A stretch of DNA of 64,000 nt from an uncultured Ruminococcus sp. (GCA_947627625.1 CANQWR010000005.1:42658-106657), one strand, 5' to 3'; positions 1 through 9,191 are shown, numbered from the stretch's first letter. Notes: a model not told the origin generated them from the letters alone. Numbers and translations are program-made.

Positions 1-183
1 TTTCTTGATTTCCTCACCCTTGCGGTACTGTGTGCCAAAGTAAAATGATATAACTGTTGTAAAGACAGTCTGGAACTGCTCGGGCGATATAGTCCCACAG
101 CACGACAGCACTACAAAAGCGATCGTCAGCGTTATTGTGACGATTGACTTCACGTCAATCAGACGCATCAGTTTCTCTCTCAT
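1..183 (-). CDS. Small phage holin-like membrane protein (partial, runs off the window)
   Basis: The reverse strand reads from an ATG at 183 to the window edge without a stop, giving at least 61 residues that begin MREKLMRLIDVKSIV. There is one long hydrophobic segment (roughly residues 12-30), then a Pro-Glu-Gln-Phe turn and a second hydrophobic stretch ending in a basic tail. Small proteins of this shape sit beside lysis genes in many Firmicutes prophages. It overlaps the end of the upstream gene by 29 bases. A second in-frame ATG at 168 is an alternative start. Holin is an inference from size, topology and neighbour; the 3' end lies outside the window. Confidence 0.5.
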   Translation of the reverse strand, partial: MREKLMRLIDVKSIVTITLTIAFVVLSCCGTISPEQFQTVFTTVISFYFGTQYRKGEEIKK

Positions 184-391
184 GCTCCATCATCTCCACC
201 CTGTGGTTTATATTTTTTATCTGCTCGTTCATGACGGGAATACGCTCCGCAAAAGAGTTGTGCTTGTCGACTTTGCGTTCAAGCTGTTCGATTCGGTAAC
301 TCGTCAGCTTTGAACTGACAAGTATACCGCCGAGACTGCCCGTAAGAGTACCCAAGAGCGAAATAAGAGCTATGACGAAATCGCCGTCCAT
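155..391 (-). CDS. Small membrane-anchored phage-type protein (XhlA-like topology)
   Basis: The 78-residue product starts MDGDFVIALISLLG, has one N-terminal transmembrane segment (about residues 4-25) and then a charged, probably coiled-coil tail. That arrangement matches hemolysin XhlA-type proteins encoded next to phage holins. I chose the ATG at 391 because an AGAGGGGGTG ribosome binding site lies just upstream; a longer reading frame up to 538 would run through the hydA terminator. The binding site itself is part of a small hairpin (bases 399-417, CCCTC paired with GAGGG), so initiation may be folded shut. It overlaps the holin-like gene downstream. Confidence 0.5.
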   Translation of the reverse strand: MDGDFVIALISLLGTLTGSLGGILVSSKLTSYRIEQLERKVDKHNSFAERIPVMNEQIKNINHRVEMMEHERETDASD

Positions 392-500
392 TTTAACACC
401 CCCTCTGTAAGAGGGCTTTTTCGGGGGCATTTTCAACGGAAAAACGTTTAACGGGGAATAATTTTTTATTTTTAATTTAATCCGACTCAATCTAATCAAA

Positions 501-534
501 TAAAAAATGCGGACTGCACATTTCTGCACAGTCC
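501..534 (-). terminator. Rho-independent terminator of the hydrogenase operon
   Basis: On the minus strand a 10-bp stem (GGACTG with CAGTCC plus inner G-U pairs) closes a GAAA tetraloop and is followed by a run of T. It lies 23 bases after the hydA stop codon. Confidence 0.85.
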
Positions 535-556
535 ACACTGTAATTATTAAATTAAA

Positions 557-2305
557 TCAGTTTACACTTCTCTTTACATATGATGTGTGGAGAACCTTGT
601 GAGCTTTTCTGCTGCCGGGTTTGCCGAAGAATGTCTCGTACATCTCCTGAATAGCAGGATTCTCGTGAGACTGTCTGAGAGGCATAGAAGAGTCAAGGTC
701 ATAGAGAACCTTTGCTCTCTCTTTCCTGATGTCCGTGAAGTTTCTGACACTCATAGGAACCTGTGGCTGTCCACCGCCGTTTACGCAACCGCCCGGGCAA
801 GCCATAATCTCTATGAACTGATAATCAGCTTCACCGCTCTTTATCTTGTCAAGGACAATTCTTGCGTTTGCAAGTCCGCTGACTACCGCAACTTTAACCT
901 CGACACCGCCTACATCATAAGTAGCTTCCTTGATGCCGTCCGTACCTCTGAGTTTGTTGAGGTCTGTAACGTTCTCGCCTGTGAGTTCGTGAATAGCAGT
1001 CCTGAGAGCAGCTTCCATAACTCCGCCTGTCGCACCGAAGATAACGCCTGCACCTGTCGAAATTCCGAGAGGTTCGTCAAATTTGTCGTCGGGGAGTGCG
1101 TGGAAATTGATTCCCGCACGCTCAATCATTCTGCCAAGTTCCCTCGTTGTGAGAGCGTAGTCAACATCGGGACAGCCCGCAGCGGCACTTTGGTCGTCAC
1201 GTCCTATCTCAAACTTCTTTGCAGTACAGGGCATTATTGAGACTACCACTATATTCTTGGGGTCAATGCCCATCTTTTCAGCGTAGTAAGTCTTAGCCGT
1301 TGCACCGAACATCTGCTGAGGTGATTTGCAAGTTGAGAGGTGGTCAATGAGGTCGGGGTAGTAGTGTTCACAGAATTTTACCCAACCTGGTGAACATGAA
1401 GTAATCATCGGGAGTACTCCGCTCTTGTATTTAAGTCTGTCGATAAACTCGTGTGCTTCCTCCATGATGGTCAGGTCTGCACCGAAATCTGTGTCGAATA
1501 CCTTGTCAAAACCGAGCTTGCGGAGAGCGGCAACCATCTTGCCCTCTACGTTCGTTCCGACAGGCAGACCAAAGCACTCGCCAAGTCCTGCACGGACTGC
1601 GGGAGCTGTCTGGACAAGGACTGTCTTTTCGGGATCTGCAATCGCTGCAAGGACTTCCTTTGTGTAGTCCTTTTCGGAAATTGCTCCCACGGGACAGACT
1701 GCTATACACTGTCCGCAAGATACACAACTGGTCTCACCGAGACCCATGTCAAATGCAGAGCCGATAAAGGTCTTGAAACCTCTCTCGTTCGCACCGATTA
1801 CGCCTATGCCCTGAGTGTTCGCACAGACCGCAACGCACCTGCGGCAGAGTACGCACTTGTTGTTGTCACGGTACATATGTGCAGCGGAGTTGTCAACTTC
1901 ATAGATATTTCTCTCGCCGTCAAACACGCCTGCATCGTCAACACCGTAATCCTTACAGAGTTTCTGAAGCTCACAGTTTCCGCTTCTCACGCATGACAGA
2001 CACTTTCTGTCGTGTGTGGAGAGGATGAGTTCAATAGTCTTCTTCCTCGCCTCGATTACTTTCGGTGAACTTGTGAGTATCTCCATGTTGTTTGAACAGG
2101 GATACACGCACGCTGCGACAAGTCTGAAACCTCTGCCCTCGTTCACTTCGGTCACGCATATACGGCACGCACCTATCTCGTTTATCTCTTTCATATAGCA
2201 AAGGGTGGGGATCTCAATACCTGCCATATGTGCGGCTTCAAGAACGGTAGTTCCCTTGGGTACGGAGATCTCAGAACCGTTTATTTTAACTGTAATATTT
2301 TCCAT
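557..2305 (-). CDS. hydA: [FeFe]-hydrogenase catalytic subunit (HydA/HndD type)
   Basis: This 582-residue subunit makes H2 at the H-cluster. In order it carries a [2Fe-2S] domain (Cys36, 47, 50, 66), the His-Cys3 [4Fe-4S] motif (His98, Cys102, 105, 111), two ferredoxin clusters (Cys151-161 and Cys194-204) and the three H-cluster signatures: TSCSPGW at 302-308, MPCTAKK at 358-364 and MACPGGCVNGGGQP at 501-514. This is the long modular type found in trimeric NAD(P)-linked, electron-bifurcating or -confurcating hydrogenases. It is the last gene of a three-gene minus-strand operon, 15 bases after hydB, and ends at a strong terminator. In the family, NADH and reduced ferredoxin together drive H2 formation; bifurcation here is inferred from subunit content. 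Confidence 0.95.
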   Translation of the reverse strand: MENITVKINGSEISVPKGTTVLEAAHMAGIEIPTLCYMKEINEIGACRICVTEVNEGRGFRLVAACVYPCSNNMEILTSSPKVIEARKKTIELILSTHDRKCLSCVRSGNCELQKLCKDYGVDDAGVFDGERNIYEVDNSAAHMYRDNNKCVLCRRCVAVCANTQGIGVIGANERGFKTFIGSAFDMGLGETSCVSCGQCIAVCPVGAISEKDYTKEVLAAIADPEKTVLVQTAPAVRAGLGECFGLPVGTNVEGKMVAALRKLGFDKVFDTDFGADLTIMEEAHEFIDRLKYKSGVLPMITSCSPGWVKFCEHYYPDLIDHLSTCKSPQQMFGATAKTYYAEKMGIDPKNIVVVSIMPCTAKKFEIGRDDQSAAAGCPDVDYALTTRELGRMIERAGINFHALPDDKFDEPLGISTGAGVIFGATGGVMEAALRTAIHELTGENVTDLNKLRGTDGIKEATYDVGGVEVKVAVVSGLANARIVLDKIKSGEADYQFIEIMACPGGCVNGGGQPQVPMSVRNFTDIRKERAKVLYDLDSSMPLRQSHENPAIQEMYETFFGKPGSRKAHKVLHTSYVKRSVN

Positions 2306-2320
2306 CAGTAATTCCTCCGC

Positions 2321-4222
2321 TTATTTCTTGATAATTGCCTTGAACTTGCAGGTACCGATACAAGCACCGCACTTTATGCACTTATCCTTGTCGATTTTGA
2401 GTGCAGGCTTTTTCTTTCCGGGAGCAGTGTAGTCCGTAACGGAAATGGCACTTGCGGGACAGTGTTTAGCACACATCGTACAGCCAAAGCACTTGTCGGG
2501 GATAATTTCATAGCTGAGAAGGTCTTTGCAGACGCCTGCCGGACACTTCTTGTCAACAACGTGAGCTATGTACTCATCTCTGAAACATTTGAGAGTTGAG
2601 AGAACGGGGTTGGGAGCAGTCTGTCCGAGACCACAGAGGGAGTTTGTCTTGATGTGGTAAGCAAGCTCTTCAAGTTTGTCTATGTCCTCAAGAGTACCCT
2701 TGCCCTTTGTTATCTTGTCCAGAATTTCAAGCATTCTCTTTGTTCCGACACGGCAAGGTGTGCACTTTCCGCATGACTCGTCAACGGTAAATTCAAGGAA
2801 GAACTTAGCTATATCGACCATACAGTTGTCTTCGTCCATAACGATAAGTCCGCCCGAACCCATCATTGAACCTATGCTTATAAGGTTGTCATAGTCAATC
2901 GGAATGTCGAAATGCTCTGCGGGTATACATCCACCTGAAGGACCGCCTGTCTGTGCAGCTTTGAACTTCTTGCCGTTCGGGATACCTCCGCCGATTTCCT
3001 CAACGACTTCACGGAGAGTTGTACCCATGGGAACTTCAACAAGTCCTGTGTTGTTTATCTTTCCGCCGAGTGCGAAAACTTTAGTACCCTTTGACTTTTC
3101 TGTACCCATTGATGCGAACCAGTCAGCACCGTTCAGGATGATCTGCGGAATATTTGCGTAAGTCTCAACGTTGTTGAGGACGGAGGGCTTTGCAAAAAGA
3201 CCTTTTTCTGCGGGGAACGGAGGACGGGGACGGGGTTCGCCACGGTTGCCCTCGATAGAGGTCATGAGAGCAGTCTCCTCACCGCACACAAATGCTCCTG
3301 CACCAAGTCTCAAATCTATGTCGAAATCAAAGCCTGTGCCGAAAATGTCCTTTCCGAGCATACCGTACTCACGAGCCTGCTGTATAGCGATATTCAGACG
3401 CTCAACGGCTATGGGGTACTCCGCACGCACATATATATAACCCTGTTTTGCACCGATTGCGTAACCTGCAATTGTCATAGCTTCAAGCACTACATGGGGG
3501 TCACCCTCAAGAACCGAACGGTCCATAAATGCACCCGGGTCGCCCTCATCGGCATTACAGCAGACATACTTCATATCGGCGTTGGGGACTATATTCCTTG
3601 CGAGTTTCCACTTCATACCTGTCGGGAATCCTGCACCGCCTCTGCCACGCAAACCCGAATCAAGTACGGTCTGGATAACCTCTTCGGGAGTCATCTCCGT
3701 GAGTACCTTTCCGAGAGCCTTGTAACCGTCTCTGCCTATGTACTCCATAATATTTTCGGGGTTTATGACACCACAGTTTCTGAGAGCCACACGGTGCTGT
3801 TTTTTGTAGAAATTGGTCTCGTCAAGAGCCTTGATGTGGTCGCCCTCAACTGTCTCTTCGTAGAGAAATTCCTTTACGGGGTGTCCCTCTGCAAGGTGTT
3901 CTTTTACTATTCTGGGTATCTCGTTCACGTCAACACGGGAATAGAAAGAGCCTTCGGGATAGACAATCATTATAGGACCTCTCTCACAGAGTCCGAAACA
4001 GCCTGTCTTGACTATCTGGATTTTGTCCGAGAGATTATTTTTAGCGAGTTCCTCTTCGAGTTTCTCTATAATCTTCGGAGAGCCCGAGGAAGTACAGCCC
4101 GTACCTCCGCAGACGAGAACGTGTTTCTGGTATTTTGAACAGGCATCACTGCCGTGGGTTCTGAGAGCAACTTCGCTCTCCATTGATTCCTTGGCAACCC
4201 TGAGTTCTTCAAGAGTCTTCAT
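2321..4222 (-). CDS. hydB: NuoF-like flavin/NADH subunit of the trimeric hydrogenase
   Basis: The 633-residue protein has an N-terminal thioredoxin-like [2Fe-2S] domain (Cys38, 43, 75, 79), a NuoF core with the FMN/NADH loop GRGGAGFPTG at 193-202 and GEETALMTSIEGNRGEP near 314-330, a [4Fe-4S] site SCGKCTPCRVGT from 483, and a C-terminal two-cluster ferredoxin domain (about 575-633). This architecture is that of HydB/HndC, where FMN oxidises NAD(P)H and splits or joins electrons between nicotinamide and ferredoxin. It lies between hydC and hydA with 15-base gaps on each side, so the three are cotranscribed. The additional ferredoxin tail separates it from complex I NuoF. Confidence 0.93.
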   Translation of the reverse strand: MKTLEELRVAKESMESEVALRTHGSDACSKYQKHVLVCGGTGCTSSGSPKIIEKLEEELAKNNLSDKIQIVKTGCFGLCERGPIMIVYPEGSFYSRVDVNEIPRIVKEHLAEGHPVKEFLYEETVEGDHIKALDETNFYKKQHRVALRNCGVINPENIMEYIGRDGYKALGKVLTEMTPEEVIQTVLDSGLRGRGGAGFPTGMKWKLARNIVPNADMKYVCCNADEGDPGAFMDRSVLEGDPHVVLEAMTIAGYAIGAKQGYIYVRAEYPIAVERLNIAIQQAREYGMLGKDIFGTGFDFDIDLRLGAGAFVCGEETALMTSIEGNRGEPRPRPPFPAEKGLFAKPSVLNNVETYANIPQIILNGADWFASMGTEKSKGTKVFALGGKINNTGLVEVPMGTTLREVVEEIGGGIPNGKKFKAAQTGGPSGGCIPAEHFDIPIDYDNLISIGSMMGSGGLIVMDEDNCMVDIAKFFLEFTVDESCGKCTPCRVGTKRMLEILDKITKGKGTLEDIDKLEELAYHIKTNSLCGLGQTAPNPVLSTLKCFRDEYIAHVVDKKCPAGVCKDLLSYEIIPDKCFGCTMCAKHCPASAISVTDYTAPGKKKPALKIDKDKCIKCGACIGTCKFKAIIKK

Positions 4223-4237
4223 AAGTAACCTCCTATA

Positions 4238-4732
4238 TTAAGCGTATTTAGCGATAATCTTGTCAACATCGTCAACAGTCAGACGGCCGTAAACGTCCTC
4301 ATTGACGGTGAGAACGGGAGCAAGTCCGCACGCACCTATGCAGCGGCACGCCTCAAGTGAGAACTTGCCGTCGGCAGTACACTCACCGCCCGCAATTCCG
4401 AGCATCTCCTGCAACTTGTCGTAAATATCGCCCGAGCCTTTTACATAGCAGGCAGTACCGAGACAGACGGAAATTGTGTACTCACCCTTCGGGTAGAGGG
4501 AGAACTGGGCGTAAAAAGTGACAACGCCGTAGATTTTTTCGAGAGAAATTCCGGTTCTGTCGGAAATAATCTTCTGAACCTCGATTGGAAGGTAGCCGTA
4601 AATCTCCTGGGCTTTCTGGAGAATGGGCATGAGTGCACCCTGACTGTCCTTTTTTTCCTCGACAAAGGCGACAAGCTGAGCTTCCTGCTCGGGAGTGCCC
4701 TTGAAGGGAACGGTTGATTTCGATGAATTCAT
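4238..4732 (-). CDS. hydC: NuoE-like [2Fe-2S] subunit of the trimeric hydrogenase
   Basis: The 164-residue protein is a thioredoxin-like NuoE/HndA subunit. The cluster ligands appear as C-LGTACYVKG-type and CRCIGACGLAP motifs in the C-terminal half. Its length fits the family (about 160 residues). The ATG at 4732 is preceded by AAAGGAGG, and this is the first gene of the operon hydC-hydB-hydA. It passes electrons within the NADH-side module of the cytoplasmic enzyme. No fourth membrane or Na+/H+ translocating subunit is present, which argues for a soluble enzyme. Confidence 0.93.
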   Translation of the reverse strand: MNSSKSTVPFKGTPEQEAQLVAFVEEKKDSQGALMPILQKAQEIYGYLPIEVQKIISDRTGISLEKIYGVVTFYAQFSLYPKGEYTISVCLGTACYVKGSGDIYDKLQEMLGIAGGECTADGKFSLEACRCIGACGLAPVLTVNEDVYGRLTVDDVDKIIAKYA

Positions 4733-4814
4733 TTGAAATGAACCTCCTTTGTGATATTATTGGCAAAAACCGCATAGAAACGGTAAAAACAACGTGGTTT
4801 CCGCACCCTAAGAT

Positions 4815-4823
4815 ATTATAGCA
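4815..4823 (-). promoter_or_regulatory. Extended -10 promoter of the hydrogenase operon
   Basis: The minus strand reads TGCTATAAT, a consensus extended -10 element, about 85 bases upstream of the hydC start. The -35 region is poor, as is common with extended -10 promoters. Confidence 0.65.
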
Positions 4824-4872
4824 CATATTCAGAAAAATTTCTACCGACAAATCAAACCAATTTGCAACGAAT

Positions 4873-4895
4873 TTTTTGTGAATCTTCCACAAAAA
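4873..4895. promoter_or_regulatory. Inverted repeat upstream of the hydrogenase promoter (possible operator)
   Basis: Eight-base arms TTTTTGTG and CACAAAAA are separated by seven bases, centred about 75 bases upstream of the predicted transcription start. The half-site TTCACAA on the minus strand resembles a Rex half-site, but the dyad is one base short of the usual 18-bp Rex operator. The regulator is not identified. No gene lies between 4733 and 5071. Confidence 0.4.
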
Positions 4896-5071
4896 TTTTA
4901 TTTCCATTTTGTTAGTGTGGTATAACTTATATATCCGCACAGCGATTTGTCTCCCACAGAAATTTTGTGAAATTTGTATTTGAATCTATATTTATTTATA
5001 TTAACATACGACGGAAAATATCGGATAAAAATTTGTGTCTTTCTGCGATTTTCTGTAAAATTTTATATTTT

Positions 5072-6160
5072 TCAGACGTTGAACCTGAACAGCACAACGT
5101 CGCCGTCCTGCATGACGTAGTCTCTGCCCTCCAGTCTCACAAGACCCTTTTCTTTTGCGGCAGTCATAGAACCACAGTTTATTAAATCTTCAAACGATAT
5201 GACCTCCGCACGGATAAAGCCTTTTTCAAAATCCGTGTGAATTTTTCCGGCAGCCTGCGGTGCTTTTGTACCTTTTTTTATCGTCCAAGCACGGACTTCC
5301 TGCTTGCCTGCTGTCAGGTAGGAAATAAGTCCGAGAAGTGCATAGCCGTCTTTTACTATCCTGTCGAGACCCGAATTTTCAAGACCGAGTTCCGCCAAAA
5401 ACTCCTTTTTCTCCTCAACAGTCATTCCCGCTATCTCCGCTTCGGTCTCCGCACATATCGGCAGTACGACAGCGTTCTCTCTGCCCGCTATCTCACAGAC
5501 TTTCTTGTAATTCTCACAGTTCTCTATGCTGTTCATGAAGTCCTCTTCGCTAAGATTGCAGGCGTATATGACGGGTTTTGCCGAGAGAAGCGGAATATCC
5601 CCCAGTTTTTCAAGCTTTTCACTGTCAAAACTCCTTGCGGTCTTTCCCTCTTCAAGGTGTTCTTTGAGACTTGTTAAAATTTCAATTTCAGCAAGGAATT
5701 TTTTGTCACCCTTTGCGGATTTTTTAGCCTTGTCAAGCCGTCTGTCTACAATTTCAATATCCGAGAATATCAGTTCAAGATTTATGGTCTCAATGTCTCT
5801 TTCGGGGTTTACACTGCCGTCAACGTGAATGATATTGTCGTCCTCAAAACAGCGTACAACGTGGACTATTGCGTCCACCTCCCTTATGTCTGCAAGAAAT
5901 TTGTTTCCGAGACCCTCACCCTTTGACGCACCTCTCACAAGTCCCGCTATGTCCACAAATTCCAGAGTTGCAGGGGTAAATTTGTCGGGTTCGTACATCT
6001 CAGCGAGTTTGTCGAGTCTCTCGTCAGGAACAGAGACTATCCCGACATTTTTTTCGATTGTGCAGAAGGGGTAATTAGCCGACTCTGCACCTGCATCGGT
6101 CAGAGCGTTGAAAAGCGTACTCTTTCCGACGTTCGGAAGTCCTACCATACCAAGTTTCAT
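5072..6160 (-). CDS. ychF: Redox/ribosome-associated GTPase-ATPase YchF (OLA1 family)
   Basis: The 362-residue product matches the family length of about 363. It starts MKLGMVGLPNVGKSTLFNAL with the P-loop, carries the G2/G3 region with DIAGLVRGASKGEGLGN, and ends in the conserved TGS-like domain (HTDFEKGFIRAEVI, then DYVMQDGDVVLFRFNV). YchF binds ATP better than GTP and associates with ribosomes. I chose the ATG at 6160, preceded by AAAGGTGAAG; the open frame continues upstream only through a palindromic repeat. It has no obvious partner genes nearby. Confidence 0.95.
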   Translation of the reverse strand: MKLGMVGLPNVGKSTLFNALTDAGAESANYPFCTIEKNVGIVSVPDERLDKLAEMYEPDKFTPATLEFVDIAGLVRGASKGEGLGNKFLADIREVDAIVHVVRCFEDDNIIHVDGSVNPERDIETINLELIFSDIEIVDRRLDKAKKSAKGDKKFLAEIEILTSLKEHLEEGKTARSFDSEKLEKLGDIPLLSAKPVIYACNLSEEDFMNSIENCENYKKVCEIAGRENAVVLPICAETEAEIAGMTVEEKKEFLAELGLENSGLDRIVKDGYALLGLISYLTAGKQEVRAWTIKKGTKAPQAAGKIHTDFEKGFIRAEVISFEDLINCGSMTAAKEKGLVRLEGRDYVMQDGDVVLFRFNV

Positions 6161-6260
6161 AAAATCTTCACCTTTTTCAAATTTTATTTTTTTGATGTCA
6201 CAGTTTTGGAGTTGGGGGACTATCTCCCAATATTCCAAGAAAATTAAAGCAGTAGAATTA

Positions 6261-6400
6261 TCATGGGGGGTTCGGGGGGATTCTTCCCCCCGATGGGGGT
6301 TTGGGGGCAAAGCCCCCTGCCTCTTATACTCACGGCGGGGGTTCGGGGGTGCAACCCCCGACAGGGGTTTGAGACAAATCCCCCTGCCCATTATCGTTCC
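6261..6400. repeat. GC-rich palindromic intergenic repeat, locus 1
   Basis: Successive hairpins of G5-6/C5-6 runs (for example GGGGGGATTCTTCCCCCC and GGGGGCAAAGCCCCC) end with the TATCGTTCC edge shared by the other loci. It sits between ychF and the EAL gene, and the middle is partly diverged. Confidence 0.9.
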
Positions 6401-6426
6401 CTTAAAATAGGAACAAAAAGTCTTAC

Positions 6427-9153
6427 TCACAGACGGTCGGAAATTTTACCGTTTATCTCGGACAATATTTCACAGTTATTTAATTTGACTTTTCCCTGTG
6501 AGACTATTTCATTCGGGTTTCTCGACAGAATTTTCATTTTAAGTTCCGAATTTTCAACGGAAATATCACCGTCTCCCGATGTGTCACCTATAGCTGTGAC
6601 GCTGTCGCCCTCCGCATCTATCTCTATATCCGCATTTTTTATCAGTGTAGAGAGGTGTCCGTCGGAAGTTCCCACGCAGACCTGTGTCGCACAGCGTGAG
6701 CGTATTTTGACATTTCCGCCGTCAATTATTATCTCTCCCGAACCCTTTTCGGAAACTCCTATTCCCGTGCAGTGCGTGCAGGCAAACGCCATTGATATAT
6801 TTGCAGAAGTGTCAAGGTAAAGTTCTCCGCTTTCGGAACCTATCCCGACTGTCTTTGTGCCTGAGAGTACAATATCGAGATTGCAATCCTTATTTGCGGT
6901 TATGCGTGTGTCTCCCGAAACAGCACCTATTGCCGTTCCGTTCTTTGCGGAAACTCCGAGGGATATGTCTCCCGAAATAAGATTTATTTCGGACTCCCCT
7001 CCCCCGAAACCTCCTCCTATGCAGACGACACTGTCACCCGAACAGGATATGTCAAGATTTCCCGTCATATTTACGGATATGTCACCGAAACCGCTGTCTG
7101 TGCTGTTGCCTATTCCTATGCCCGAGTTCTCCGACACGAGCGAGAGACTGCCCTTGCCCTTTATGGCAAGCTGACTTCCCGACGGAACGCATATCCCCGA
7201 ACCCGACAGCTTGTTTGTCCTCGATATATCAAGAATAAGCCTTGCGTACTCCCCCACGCTTATGACGGGCTTTCCGTTCCCGCTTATTATGTTCGTGTTT
7301 TTCAGAGTTAGTTCACAGCTGTAGTTGTCCATTATGGATATGTTCATTTTGACAGGCTTCCTGACATCGCCGTATATTGTCAGTTTACTGCGGTAGACGT
7401 GTATATCCGTGTACCTCTCAAGTGCGAGTTTCAGAATATCTATCTCACTGTCACTTCTTGCACTGTATATCTTCCTGCCCGATTTTCGGGAGTCAAGATT
7501 TATATTTATTATCTCGTCCCTGACTTCCGTGGGAATGCTCTCCTGTATGGACGGTGACGGCTTTGAAATATAGAACCCCTGAACAAAATCTGCACCAAGT
7601 CTTATTACCGTGCGGAGTTCGGGGGAGGTCTCCACACCGACGGCAATGCACTGTATTCTGTTGTCGTGGCAAAATTCAGTAATCTGTGCAAAAAACTGCT
7701 GTTTTTTTGAGTCGGAATCTATCCCCGATATGAGACAGCGGTCCACTTTTACATAGTCGGGCTTGTACCTCAGAAGATTTGATATATTTGAACGTCCTGC
7801 ACCGAAATTGTCCACCGCAAGGCGTGAACCCATTATCCCCGCACGCTTTTTTATATTTGATATGTTTTCGGACGGTGATACGTCACTGCTCTCTGTTATC
7901 TCGGAGACGACGTTCTCCAGAAAACTGCCGTATTTCACATATAGTTCATTGAAATCATCGTCTGTGAGAGTGTACTCCGACATTGAATTTATAAACAGCT
8001 TCTTTGGACCGAAAATCTCCCGATTGTCCTCAATTATGCGTGCCGAGTTGAAAAAAGTGAGTTTTTCGATACTGTACAGAATATTCTGACGGCGTGCAAT
8101 TGATAAAATTTCTCTGGGAGATATTTTCACGTCCCCTGAAACTCTCATCAGAAGTTCATAGCCGTAGACTTCCCCCGAAACTGCATCGACAATCGGCTGA
8201 AAACAGTACGACAGGAGATTGTCGTGGATAATTTTGGAGAATATCTGTGTCTTTCTGTAGGAGTCCTTCTCACGCAGATAGTTCTTCTCCGAAAACCAGT
8301 TCACACAGCTGTGTCTTCTCGTGCGTGCCTCGTAGAGTGCGAAACCCGAATAGCTGACAAAAGTGTTGAAATCACGGGCATCGTCGGGGTAACAGCAACA
8401 GCCTGCCGACAGACTGAGACTGCATTTATCCGATATGTCTATGACTTCCCCGAAGTCATCGGTGAGAACGCACTCCCTGACTGCTGAATCCATATCAGTC
8501 AAAAGATTTGTCACATATCTCCTGTCGCAGTCCGTGAACATCACAAATATCTCCGTCCCCGACTTTGAACCCATTATGACGTTCTCCCCCGAAAAGGACT
8601 TTATAAGATTGCAGACGGACGTTATACACTCGTTTACCGTGTCCACCGACAGGAACGAACTTAGCTTGTCAATGCCGTTTATGCAGACCGATGCGAGAAA
8701 ACAGCACGTCATTTCGGGCAGAAGTTTCTTTACTTTTTTTGAAAAAGCCGTGTAGGACGGCAGTCTCATAATCGGTTCATACTCCTCATCGGTCTGTCTC
8801 ATGCCCGCCTCGGACAGCTGTCTTGTGAAGTCCTGAACGAATCCGAGCCATCGCCCCGAACTCTCATATATATTCATTTTTATAAATCTGACGGAAAAGC
8901 CGTCCGAAATCGTGTATATGTGTTCGTGCCCCTCGGCAGGACTCCCCGAAATCTTTTCAAGGAGGTTAAAAAATTCAAATTCACTGAGAGTATTTTTCCT
9001 GCACGAGAGCATATGCGTGGCGGTATCATCAAAATAGGCGGTCTTGTACTCCGAAGAGTAGGTGAAAACGCCTATACTGCCGTAAAATTTCTGGAATATT
9101 TTCCAGTCTCCGCTTATTTCGGGCGGTCTTTTAGAAAAATCAAAAATACTCAT
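6427..9153 (-). CDS. EAL-domain protein with degenerate GGDEF and a C-terminal beta-solenoid-like region
   Basis: Residues 1-110 look like a PAS-type sensor. Residues 130-290 are a GGDEF fold whose signature has decayed to SGTEI (198-202), so no cyclase activity is expected. Residues 305-540 are an EAL domain: ELLMR (333-337), FINSMS with Asn389, Glu419 region, DNFGAG (448-453), KVDR (469-472), GVETSP (506-511) and VQGFYISKP. The second metal-binding Asp of the usual DDFGTG is Asn449, so c-di-GMP hydrolysis may be weakened. Residues about 583-908 are short repeats rich in Gly, Ser, Ile and Val (GIGIG, AIGAV, GIGSE, GIGVS, AIGDT) with roughly 20-25 residue spacing, predicted here to form a beta-helix. 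There is no signal peptide or transmembrane segment, so it should be cytoplasmic. The fusion is unusual. Confidence 0.82.
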   Translation of the reverse strand: MSIFDFSKRPPEISGDWKIFQKFYGSIGVFTYSSEYKTAYFDDTATHMLSCRKNTLSEFEFFNLLEKISGSPAEGHEHIYTISDGFSVRFIKMNIYESSGRWLGFVQDFTRQLSEAGMRQTDEEYEPIMRLPSYTAFSKKVKKLLPEMTCCFLASVCINGIDKLSSFLSVDTVNECITSVCNLIKSFSGENVIMGSKSGTEIFVMFTDCDRRYVTNLLTDMDSAVRECVLTDDFGEVIDISDKCSLSLSAGCCCYPDDARDFNTFVSYSGFALYEARTRRHSCVNWFSEKNYLREKDSYRKTQIFSKIIHDNLLSYCFQPIVDAVSGEVYGYELLMRVSGDVKISPREILSIARRQNILYSIEKLTFFNSARIIEDNREIFGPKKLFINSMSEYTLTDDDFNELYVKYGSFLENVVSEITESSDVSPSENISNIKKRAGIMGSRLAVDNFGAGRSNISNLLRYKPDYVKVDRCLISGIDSDSKKQQFFAQITEFCHDNRIQCIAVGVETSPELRTVIRLGADFVQGFYISKPSPSIQESIPTEVRDEIININLDSRKSGRKIYSARSDSEIDILKLALERYTDIHVYRSKLTIYGDVRKPVKMNISIMDNYSCELTLKNTNIISGNGKPVISVGEYARLILDISRTNKLSGSGICVPSGSQLAIKGKGSLSLVSENSGIGIGNSTDSGFGDISVNMTGNLDISCSGDSVVCIGGGFGGGESEINLISGDISLGVSAKNGTAIGAVSGDTRITANKDCNLDIVLSGTKTVGIGSESGELYLDTSANISMAFACTHCTGIGVSEKGSGEIIIDGGNVKIRSRCATQVCVGTSDGHLSTLIKNADIEIDAEGDSVTAIGDTSGDGDISVENSELKMKILSRNPNEIVSQGKVKLNNCEILSEINGKISDRL

Positions 9154-9191
9154 AACAAAATGCTCCTGACTTTTTTTCTGTCGGCATATCT

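Noticed and set aside
587..2198. Long plus-strand frames opposite hydA, hydB and other genes
   Set aside because: They are antisense shadows without recognisable domains or binding sites.
4871..4896. Canonical Rex site upstream of the hydrogenase operon
   Set aside because: The dyad is 17 bases with one mismatched half; reported only as an unassigned operator candidate.
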